DNA from: Acidovorax sp. CCYZU-2555
GTDB taxonomy: Bacteria; Pseudomonadota; Gammaproteobacteria; Burkholderiales; Burkholderiaceae_C
NCBI RefSeq assembly: GCF_018413525.1
Contig: NZ_JAHCDD010000033.1
Location: forward strand, 1-57,253
DNA: 57,253 bases
Reading direction: 5' to 3'
Program-made: the position numbers and the translations under genes
Shown here: positions 40,637 to 48,319 of the stretch, piece by piece
Layout of the letters: each line of letters starts with the position of its first letter
Numbering within the stretch: position 1 is the first letter of the stretch
Notes under the pieces: model-generated
Databases searched by the model: none
What the model was told of the DNA's origin: nothing
The model's input: the letters and a program-made list of their open reading frames with translations, nothing else

Positions 40637-43600
40637 ATGCAAAGAAAATTTGGCCCCATAGTCGGCGCTGTGACATCACGAGACATCTTTGACGATCGCG
40701 ATCAGATGCACTTGGGCAAAGGCATCGGCTGGGCTCAACTGCTTGAGTCTCAACGCATCCTGCTGATCTCCGAAGCCGGCAGCGGCAAGACCCACGAGTG
40801 CAAGGCACAAGCCAAACTGCTTTTCGAGGGCGGTGAGGCAGCGTTCTTCCTGCGTCTGGAGGAGGTTGCAGCCAGCGGCGTCCGCCTGTGTCTCTATGGC
40901 GACCACCAGAAGCGCTTCGACGATTGGCGAGCCTCCTCATCGCAAGCCGGCTACTTCTTTCTAGATTCCATCGACGAGCTGCAGCTGGCTCACGCGGACT
41001 TCCGCGACGCACTCGAACGTTTGCGGCATGATCTGGAAGGTGGTTGGGGACGAGCCACCATAGTGGTGACCTCGCGTCCCGTGGACATCGACCGCAAAGC
41101 GTTTGCGGAGCTGCTCCCTGTACCAAAGGCGGTGACCGACGGCGGCAATGAAGAAGAGTTCGTTCGCATCGCCATTGACGGCCCAGCCGCGGACGCCAAG
41201 AATCGGCCACCTCCGTTCAGGGAGGTCAGTCTGTTGGCACTGTCGGACGAAGACATCGTTGAGTTCTCCGGCGGCCAGGGCGTGGGCAAACCAGAAGAGC
41301 TGCTGGCGGCCATCCATGCCCGCCATGCAGGCGATTTTGCGCGCCGCCCGCAGGATCTAATAGAGTTATGCGACGACTGGCGGGATCACCATCAGATCCG
41401 AGCACATTTCGAACAGATTAAGAGTCACATCCACGCCCGCTTGGTAGCACGTGCGGACCGACAGGAGAAGGCAGACCTGACGCTGAACAAAGCCCGCGTG
41501 GGCGCGCAGCGGTTAGCGCTCGCAGCCATATTGAGCCGTCGCCTGACCATCCGGCACAGCGCAGGGGCGGACGTCGAAGGATCCGGCGACGTACCGCTGA
41601 TTCCTAGCGAGTTGCTGTCGGACTGGACCGCAACCGAGATCGTGACCTTGCTGGAGCGGCCAATATTTGCAGAGGGCGGCTACGGACGCGTCCGTTTTCA
41701 CCATAGGTCGGTGGTCGAGTTCTTGGCAGCCAGCCAGATCAACGACATGATCGAATGTGGCGCGCTAGCGGTGTCTGCGGCAAAGCGGATGCTCTTCAGC
41801 CTCTCCGACACCCAGGCCATACTGCCGAAGCCTTCAATGAGGCCTGTGGCGGGATGGCTTGCCCTGCTTCGCCAGGACGTATTCGATGCCGTGTTGGCAG
41901 TCGAGCCCGACACCCTGCTGACCTACGGCGACCCAGAGTCGCTGAGCGACCTTCAGTGCCGTCGCGCGCTGCAGGCGTTCGTCGAGCGCCATGGTGTCGG
42001 TGAGTGGCGCGGAATAGGCGTTCCTGATCTACAGCTTGACCGACTCGCGCGCAAGCCGCTTCAGGATGTCATTCTAACTGCGTGGTCGTCAGGTATCGAG
42101 AACCCGGAAGTGCGCACGATTCTCATCAAACTTGTCGCATTGGGACGGTACGCAAAGTGTGCCAATCTTGTGGTCACCATCGCAGGGGACGCGAAAGCCG
42201 GTGATCGCGAGCGCTTTGACGCTCTCGATGCCCTTATTGAACTTGGCGACTACCGTGTCGACGCCCTCCTCGATGCAGCCGTTTCACTTGCACCAGGCTG
42301 GAATGCCCGCATTGCACGCTGGATCGCCACTCATTTCTATCCTGAGCATGTCAACGAGGACCAGTTGATTGCTGTGTTGTCGCATGTGCAGACCAGCCAG
42401 CGTCGTGAGGACTTCTTCGCCAGCAACATGGCCCGGGTGATCGAGAAGGCCGATCTAAGCCTGGGCCGACTGGAGTCTTTGTTACCCGGTGTGCTGGCAC
42501 TCACGCGCAGCTTGGTAGTTGTTGTTGCTGCGGACGATGCCTTGGGCGATCGCAAAGGGCGCATGCAGGCTTCCTATATCTTGAGAGCGCTGTGCGTGCG
42601 GCTGCTGGAGCACGGCAGCAAAGTACTTGATCTCATAGAAGCAGCCGTGCTGGCATACCGGGCAGCCGGCGATTCGTCACTAGATGATGAACGCAAGCTC
42701 CATCTCGCCAAGCTGCTCAACGCTTTGCCATTGGAGCGGCGACGTCTTGTGTTTGAAGCAGACTACGCCTGCATTGCTCGGTTGGTGCCGCGTCGCGAGC
42801 CTCAATCCATGGTCTGGCGGCTGCTGTTCCAGGGGCCTATCGAGTACAACCAGGACAAGGATCATCCGTGGATCGTGAAAGCGCTGGGTGAGATCAGCGC
42901 GGACGGCAAGCGCCGCACCGTATTGCTGCACATGAGTATATCCCTGATGCCAGCTGACGGCCCCAATAGCGTCATAGATTCCGTGCAGGCTGCGGTCGCC
43001 GATTCGCCCGCACTCACGAATAAACTTGCTGAGTACCTTAAGGCAAGGGGTCAGAAACCTGAAACCCTTCAAATGCTTGAGCAGCAGCGCAAGCGCAACG
43101 AGCGGCAACAACAGAAGCAAGCCCAGAACAAGAAGGATTGGACCGCCTTCTGGACTGAGCTCGCTACGCGACCCGCCTTGGCCTTGGCGCCGGGGCGAGT
43201 GGACACCACCATCCGGAACCTCTGGCAAGTGATGCGCAAAAAGTCTCACAACAACAATCAGGGCCGGTGGGACCGCGCATTCCTTGAGCAGTGTTTTTCT
43301 TCCGACGTTACAGACGCGCTGCGCCGCAGTTTGATGACCTATTGGCGTGGGATGAAGCCCACGCTGCGCGAGGAGCGCCAAGCGGCAGGGAAAAACACTT
43401 ACCTAGTGGTGTGGTCGATCGGCCTGATGGGCCTGTATGCCGAAGCAGAAGATCCAAGATGGACTAAGACTCTCAGTGAGCGAGATGCCGAGTTGGCCGT
43501 CAGGTACGCGCTTCTGGAGCTCAACGGGCTGCCTGACTGGCTTGCAACACTGGCCGAAGGCTACGGCCCAGTCGTCGAACGTGTGCTCAGTGGCGAACTG

Positions 43601-45028
43601 AATGATGAGCTCAAGGAGCCCGGCGGTGATGCAGGATGGCACTCCATGCTGCTGCAAAGCTTGCGGTATGGGCGTCAGGAAATCGCTCGCGTTCTGCAAC
43701 CTCGCCTGATCGAATGGCTTGCCGGACCTGGCATGACCCTAATGCGCAAATCGCAGAATCCAAGCGCAGAAGCTAAGCTTGACCAGGTCATCCGCGTACT
43801 CTTGACTCATGGGGACTCAGCGACCCGACGGTGGATCCAGGAGCTCGCCATTCGGCAGGTGAGTGCGGCGGGTCATACCCCTTTTCTTTTCTTCTGGCTG
43901 CCGGTGCTGTTCCACCTCGATCCTGCCCGTGGCACCGCCATGTTGCTGCACCATCTCGACACGTTGCCGGTGGAGGCCAATGGCATTGCCGTGAAGGTGA
44001 TCGGAAGCCTCTTCAACGAGCGCGGCGTCGGAGGTAAGGCCAACTGGAGCAAGGCGCTCCCGCCAGACACGTTGCTTAGGCTCACCCGCGCGGTTTATCG
44101 GCACGTGAGGCCAGAGAATGACGAGCAGCATGAAGACGTCTATTCGCCGGGCTCACGCGACAACGCGGAAGATGGTCGACGTTATGTATTCGATGAACTG
44201 ATCCAGGCCACGGGCGTAGATGCCTTCCAAGCCAAGTTGGAACTTGCCTCTGATCCGATGTTTGCCCATGCAAGATATCGCATCGCGGCCCTTGCACAGG
44301 AGCGCCTAGCTGAGGAAGCCGACGCCAGCGTGGCGACGATGGCAGAGCTTGCGATGCTCTACCGTGGCCTTGAACTTCCTCCGGCGACCAGCACCGACAT
44401 GGCGCATGTACTGATGAATAGATTGGATGATCTTCAGGGTCTGATGCTTCAAGACACAGCTCCCAGGGCGGCATGGGCGATGGTCACCGACGAAAACTCA
44501 TTGCGGCCGGCCATCGCGCACGAGTTAAATTTGATGGCCAGAGGCGCCTACACGGTCGACCAGGAATCCGTCACCGTTGACGGCAAGGAAACTGACATCA
44601 AGTTCCGGGCGCTATCGGGCTACCAGGCCACGATCGAGTTGAAGATCGGCGAGAAACCGCGTTCGGGCAGGGAGCTGCGTAACACCATTGAGGACCAGCT
44701 GATCAACAAGTACATGGCGGCTAGCAATGCCCGGACCGGATGTCTGGTGGTGACGATCGCCGATGCAAATAAGCGCTGGAAGCACCCCGACACAGGCGTG
44801 CTGATCGATAGGCATCAGCTCCAGCAAATGCTGAATGAGGCAGCTCAACTTGCACAACAGCGCCTTGGCGGTGACGCGCGCGTCATGGCTCGAGTGTTGG
44901 ATCTCACGCCCAGGCTTGAGAAAGAGGCGGGCAGCGCTAAGGTGTCGGAACCAACAGCGTCGGGCACACCGGGCGTGAAGAGGAAAGCACCCAGCAAAGC
45001 AGCCGGCAAGGCGGAAAGACGAAATTGA
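40637..45028 (+). CDS. Large STAND/NACHT-like ATPase with C-terminal PD-(D/E)XK-like motif
   Basis: 1,463 residues. The N-terminal P-loop is LLISEAGSGKTHE (Lys51-Thr52), Walker B is YFFLDSIDEL (Asp110, Asp113-Glu114) and a sensor-like Arg lies in IVVTSRP (Arg147). HHRSVVEFLAA near residue 355 is typical of the winged-helix end of NACHT/STAND modules. Residues about 370-1,290 are a long helical-repeat-like array, with a charged coiled segment near 815-835 (EQQRKRNERQQQKQAQNKK). The C-terminus has ETDIKFRA (Asp1320) and TIELKIGEK (Glu1334, Lys1336), followed by EDQLINKYM, a PD-(D/E)XK nuclease pattern. The tail is Lys/Ala-rich. STAND NTPases sense invaders; an effector at the C-terminus is unlike Avs proteins, where it is N-terminal. 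I cannot name the family. The ribosome site before the ATG is weak. Confidence 0.8.
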   Translation: MQRKFGPIVGAVTSRDIFDDRDQMHLGKGIGWAQLLESQRILLISEAGSGKTHECKAQAKLLFEGGEAAFFLRLEEVAASGVRLCLYGDHQKRFDDWRASSSQAGYFFLDSIDELQLAHADFRDALERLRHDLEGGWGRATIVVTSRPVDIDRKAFAELLPVPKAVTDGGNEEEFVRIAIDGPAADAKNRPPPFREVSLLALSDEDIVEFSGGQGVGKPEELLAAIHARHAGDFARRPQDLIELCDDWRDHHQIRAHFEQIKSHIHARLVARADRQEKADLTLNKARVGAQRLALAAILSRRLTIRHSAGADVEGSGDVPLIPSELLSDWTATEIVTLLERPIFAEGGYGRVRFHHRSVVEFLAASQINDMIECGALAVSAAKRMLFSLSDTQAILPKPSMRPVAGWLALLRQDVFDAVLAVEPDTLLTYGDPESLSDLQCRRALQAFVERHGVGEWRGIGVPDLQLDRLARKPLQDVILTAWSSGIENPEVRTILIKLVALGRYAKCANLVVTIAGDAKAGDRERFDALDALIELGDYRVDALLDAAVSLAPGWNARIARWIATHFYPEHVNEDQLIAVLSHVQTSQRREDFFASNMARVIEKADLSLGRLESLLPGVLALTRSLVVVVAADDALGDRKGRMQASYILRALCVRLLEHGSKVLDLIEAAVLAYRAAGDSSLDDERKLHLAKLLNALPLERRRLVFEADYACIARLVPRREPQSMVWRLLFQGPIEYNQDKDHPWIVKALGEISADGKRRTVLLHMSISLMPADGPNSVIDSVQAAVADSPALTNKLAEYLKARGQKPETLQMLEQQRKRNERQQQKQAQNKKDWTAFWTELATRPALALAPGRVDTTIRNLWQVMRKKSHNNNQGRWDRAFLEQCFSSDVTDALRRSLMTYWRGMKPTLREERQAAGKNTYLVVWSIGLMGLYAEAEDPRWTKTLSERDAELAVRYALLELNGLPDWLATLAEGYGPVVERVLSGELNDELKEPGGDAGWHSMLLQSLRYGRQEIARVLQPRLIEWLAGPGMTLMRKSQNPSAEAKLDQVIRVLLTHGDSATRRWIQELAIRQVSAAGHTPFLFFWLPVLFHLDPARGTAMLLHHLDTLPVEANGIAVKVIGSLFNERGVGGKANWSKALPPDTLLRLTRAVYRHVRPENDEQHEDVYSPGSRDNAEDGRRYVFDELIQATGVDAFQAKLELASDPMFAHARYRIAALAQERLAEEADASVATMAELAMLYRGLELPPATSTDMAHVLMNRLDDLQGLMLQDTAPRAAWAMVTDENSLRPAIAHELNLMARGAYTVDQESVTVDGKETDIKFRALSGYQATIELKIGEKPRSGRELRNTIEDQLINKYMAASNARTGCLVVTIADANKRWKHPDTGVLIDRHQLQQMLNEAAQLAQQRLGGDARVMARVLDLTPRLEKEAGSAKVSEPTASGTPGVKRKAPSKAAGKAERRN

Positions 45029-45301
45029 ACCTCGGTCTCGAGGCTCTACGACTACGATTAGCAATAGGTCATACTCGAAGGCGTTGACATTTCAATGATG
45101 CCGACAATGGTGGTCACACCATCGGACACGCCGTCTCGTAAGGGCAGCCACTGGAACCTTTATTCCTAGTCTTCATCCTGGGCAAGGTTACCGGCCAATA
45201 CGTGTTTCCGTACCTCATCTGACAACGCCACGCGGTATCCGTCCGGCCATCCCATCTACCCTGAATGAGGACTTCCAAGCACCATCGTATCCACGTAAAT
45301 G
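45029..45301. other. Scrambled intergenic DNA after the STAND gene
   Basis: About 270 bp with no supported gene. A small dyad CCTCG-GTCT-CGAGG at 45,030-45,043 directly follows the stop codon. The remaining sequence has interrupted frames in all readings and borders an IS3-family end, so it is probably debris from insertions. Confidence 0.4.
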
Positions 45302-45411
45302 TGAACTGACCCCAAATAGTTGGACTCATCCGAGACACCAACTTGCAAAAATATTCAGAGCAGCAAAAGCTGGAAGCCGTCGAGACTTACCTTTCTGCCG
45401 ATATACGGTAA
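45302..45411 (+). mobile_element. IS3-family 5' end fragment (truncated orfA)
   Basis: Starts with TGAACTGACCCCAAATAGTT, which has the form of IS3-family (IS51/IS407-like) terminal repeats. It continues with a frame from TTG at 45,343 reading LQKYSEQQKLEAVETYLSAD, the usual OrfA N-terminus of such elements. It stops after 22 codons at 45,409-45,411, where an IS66 remnant begins. No orfB or right end is present. Confidence 0.6.
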
Positions 45412-45749
45412 CAGCGCGACGATCCCATGTTGACCGCTGCCGGTCGCGCAATGTATTGGTCAGGCTCTCTCAGCCTGCCAGCGATGCGGCAGCAATTCTT
45501 GGACCCGGCTGGCTGGCCCGGTGCGTGGGCAGTATCGCAGGCGATGCGGTGCTGGCCCAGGCTATGCTCCTTGAGCCAGCGATGCAGCACATTGGCATTC
45601 ATGCCGTGTGCACGCACCGTGGAGGCAAGCGATGCGCCGGGCTGCAGACACGCGGCGATCAGTTCGGCCTTGAACTGTGGTGCATAGGTGCGACGCGTGC
45701 GCGGCACCGAATAGCGAGGGGATTGAGAATCTTCGAGCATCGTGTGCAC
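45412..45749 (-). pseudogene. IS66-family TnpA fragment
   Basis: The minus-strand frame from about 45,740 encodes LEDSQSPRYSVPRTRRTY, APQFKAELIAACLQPGAS and HGMNANVLHRWLKEH, the helix-turn-helix accessory protein TnpA of IS66 elements. After about 67 residues the similarity is lost and the sequence runs into the IS3 fragment. No tnpB or tnpC is present, so it is a dead remnant. Confidence 0.7.
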
Positions 45750-45879
45750 GGTTGTTTCGTGGACGCGATATTGCTCAAAGAGCTATTCAGCATAAAGATG
45801 GGATTATCGGACGCATACGTGAGGCGAAGTTCCAACGGGTTTCCAATGAACATTATTTTCGGGGCGGCTACCCAACCGA

Positions 45880-45900
45880 AAGATAGTCCCGTACTATCTT
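45880..45900. promoter_or_regulatory. Palindrome upstream of the OLD nuclease gene
   Basis: AAGATAGT (45,880-45,887) and ACTATCTT (45,893-45,900) with a CCCGT centre, ending 19 bases before the start codon and just upstream of the GGGAGGG ribosome site. It could be an operator or a 5'-UTR hairpin that controls the two-gene defence operon. Confidence 0.5.
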
Positions 45901-45919
45901 CGAAAAAGGGAGGGAAAGC

Positions 45920-48319
45920 ATGTTCATCGAGACCATCCGTATCCACAATTTCCGACGCCTCAAGGACGTTCGCATAGATTTGGCATCGGACATTTCCATA
46001 TTTGTCGGTGCCAACAACAGCGGCAAGACATCAGCGGCACATGCGCTCCAGTTGTTCACTTCGGCTGCGCGGGAGCGTTTTTCGCTTCACGATTTTAGTT
46101 CCGAGTGTTGGGACACCATCAATGCGTTTGGTGAGGGCGTTGAAGGTACCGAACTGCCGACCATTTCCATTGACATTTGGTTCAGCGTCAAACCGGTCGA
46201 TTTGCACCGAGTTGTAGATTTGCTGCCAAACTTGGAATGGCAAGGCAGTCGAGTCGGGATTCGGGTCGAACTCGCTGCAATAGACGCCCAGACTCTTAAG
46301 GCCAGCTTTCGAGAAGCGCGTGCGTGCGCGCAACTCTTTTGTGCCCAACCCGCAGGCCAATCTCCAGCGGCTGCTGATGCTGGACCGGGCCAGCCTCAAG
46401 GTGGTGCGGGTTACGACCCGCAGCCGCGCACGCTGTGCGACTACTTGGCCGATGCGATCGGCGACCGTCTCCGGCGGGATTTCGAGCTGCGCTACTACGT
46501 TCTCGATAGTGCACAGTTCGACGCCAACTTGCACTCTGTCGAAGGTTACATACCATTGCGCTTGATGCCGGACAAAGGCCGCAGCGGCAGGGACGTGCTG
46601 GCCGGTCTCGTCAAGGTGGACTTTTTGCATGCCCAGCGCCACCTGTCCGATTCCAGTGGTGGCGCGAGATCTGAGGATCTATCACGTTGCCTTAGTCGCT
46701 TCTACGATCGGAACCTGGAAAAGAGGGGCGAGGACTATGATGCCCAGCGGGTATTGGCGCAGTCGGAGGCCTTACTGAACGAGCACTTGGAGCGTGTTTT
46801 TGGTCCCACGCTTGAACGGCTTGCGCAGCTTGGCTATCCCGGCGTTAATAACCCACGGCTTTTGATCAAGACCGCTCTCAACCCGGCAACGATCCTTAGC
46901 AGCCATGAAGGCGCTCGGGTCCACTACGTGGTCGGCGCGGTGAACGCGGCTGGTACACCAGCCACGTTGCCCGATCGGTACAACGGCCTTGGATTCAAAA
47001 ATCTTATCTACATGGTCGTCGAGTTGTTGGACGTTCACGCCAGGTGGTTGGACATTGAGGAGAATCGTCCCCCCCTGCATCTGATATTCATTGAGGAGCC
47101 AGAAGCACACCTACATGCGCAATTGCAGCAAGTGTTCATCCGCAAGGTGCTAGACATTCTCACGGTCCCCAATGAGGATGCACCGTATTGCAGTAGCCAA
47201 CTTGTTGTGTCGACGCACTCTCCGCATGTGTTATTTGAGCGGGGCTTTCGGCCGATCCGCTATTTCCGCCGCGTTGCCGACGCCGCTGTGCAGCAATCTC
47301 AGGTTCTGAGCATGGCAACCTTCTATGAGGCGGCCAACGATCCGGCCGATCCGCAAGATCGCACGAGAGATTTTCTTGAACGCTATCTGAGGATCACGCA
47401 CTGCGACCTGTTCTTCGCCGATGCCGCAATCTTGGTGGAGGGTAATGTCGAACGGCTGCTGATGCCGCAGATGATCGCCAAGGCAGCGCCACGGCTGCAA
47501 TCTCACTTCGTCAGTATCCTAGAGATTGGCGGCGCTTTCGGTCACCGGTTCAAGGGTCTCATCGACTTCCTGGGGCTGACAGCCTTGATCGTGACAGACA
47601 TCGACAGTGTCTCGCCGCCGGCAGCCGGAGCTCAGCAAGCTGAAAACGAAAAACCGGTCGACGAAGACGACGCCAACGCGGATCCCGACGGCGACGAAGA
47701 GGCTGCGGTGGTTCGTCGCGGACGAAAGGCATGCATGGTTCACGAAGCGGGTGCGCTGACGTCGAATCAAACGCTGGTCAAGTGGCTTCCAGCATGCAAC
47801 ACCATCGCCGAATTGCTTGCTGCGACCGTCGATCAGCGAATCCAACCACGTGCTGCCACTGGCGACGCGCTTGTGCGCGTCTCCTATCAAACGCCCGTCG
47901 CGGTGCACTGGCGTGGGATGACGGAAGCCAAGACAGGCCGGACCTTGGAAGAGGCCTTCGCGTTGCAAAACTTGGCGTGGTGTCAGGATATCGAACGCAA
48001 GGAACTCGGTTTGCGCATCAAGGGCAGCAACAAGCTGGATATCGACGAAATCTCGCAGAGCCTGTACCACAAGGTCAAGAACGCGAGCTTCCACAAGACT
48101 GACTTCGCGCTTGCACTGCTGGCTGAAGATCCCACGACCTGGGTAGTACCAAGCTACATCTCGGAAGGACTTCAATGGCTTGAGAGTCAGGTCGATCCGC
48201 GGCCGCAGCCATTGTTGGCGCCGCTGCCTCCGCTGCCTCCGCTGCCTCCGCTGCCTCCGCTGGCTCCGCTGCCGCTGCCGCTACTGCCGCTCGGTGATAA
48301 CGAGGCTACTGCAGCATGA
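45920..48319 (+). CDS. gajA: Class-2 OLD-family nuclease (GajA-like)
   Basis: 799-residue ABC-ATPase/Toprim protein. The N-terminal ATPase has IRIHNFRRLKDVRID and Walker A FVGANNSGKTSAA (Lys36). The Walker B/signature part near residues 388-398 is HLIFIEEPEAHLH, with the H-loop-like VVSTHSPHVLF. The Toprim nuclease has Glu507 (AILVEGNVERLL) and Asp560/Asp562 (VTDIDSV). The C-terminus is a Pro/Leu tandem repeat. OLD proteins with a downstream UvrD-like helicase are class 2; the pair is the Gabija layout, in which GajA cuts DNA when phage lowers NTP levels. It is about 200 residues longer than the reference GajA. The ribosome site GGGAGGG is strong. Confidence 0.85.
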   Translation: MFIETIRIHNFRRLKDVRIDLASDISIFVGANNSGKTSAAHALQLFTSAARERFSLHDFSSECWDTINAFGEGVEGTELPTISIDIWFSVKPVDLHRVVDLLPNLEWQGSRVGIRVELAAIDAQTLKASFREARACAQLFCAQPAGQSPAAADAGPGQPQGGAGYDPQPRTLCDYLADAIGDRLRRDFELRYYVLDSAQFDANLHSVEGYIPLRLMPDKGRSGRDVLAGLVKVDFLHAQRHLSDSSGGARSEDLSRCLSRFYDRNLEKRGEDYDAQRVLAQSEALLNEHLERVFGPTLERLAQLGYPGVNNPRLLIKTALNPATILSSHEGARVHYVVGAVNAAGTPATLPDRYNGLGFKNLIYMVVELLDVHARWLDIEENRPPLHLIFIEEPEAHLHAQLQQVFIRKVLDILTVPNEDAPYCSSQLVVSTHSPHVLFERGFRPIRYFRRVADAAVQQSQVLSMATFYEAANDPADPQDRTRDFLERYLRITHCDLFFADAAILVEGNVERLLMPQMIAKAAPRLQSHFVSILEIGGAFGHRFKGLIDFLGLTALIVTDIDSVSPPAAGAQQAENEKPVDEDDANADPDGDEEAAVVRRGRKACMVHEAGALTSNQTLVKWLPACNTIAELLAATVDQRIQPRAATGDALVRVSYQTPVAVHWRGMTEAKTGRTLEEAFALQNLAWCQDIERKELGLRIKGSNKLDIDEISQSLYHKVKNASFHKTDFALALLAEDPTTWVVPSYISEGLQWLESQVDPRPQPLLAPLPPLPPLPPLPPLAPLPLPLLPLGDNEATAA
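48221..48292 (+). repeat. CCGCTGCCT nonamer tandem repeat in the nuclease C-terminus
   Basis: Four exact copies of CCGCTGCCT from 48,221, then degenerate copies (CCGCTGGCT, CCGCTGCCG) to about 48,292. They encode a Pro-Leu-Pro run. Because the unit is 9 bp, copy-number slippage keeps the frame and would only change tail length. Confidence 0.85.

Noticed and set aside
46290..46430. Possible frameshift in the OLD nuclease (Ala/Gln/Gly-rich stretch)
   Set aside because: The frame before and after is the same and carries family motifs on both sides, so a low-complexity linker explains it better than paired frameshifts.
48221..48292. CRISPR-like repeat
   Set aside because: Units are 9 bp without spacers and in coding frame; it is a coding tandem repeat.
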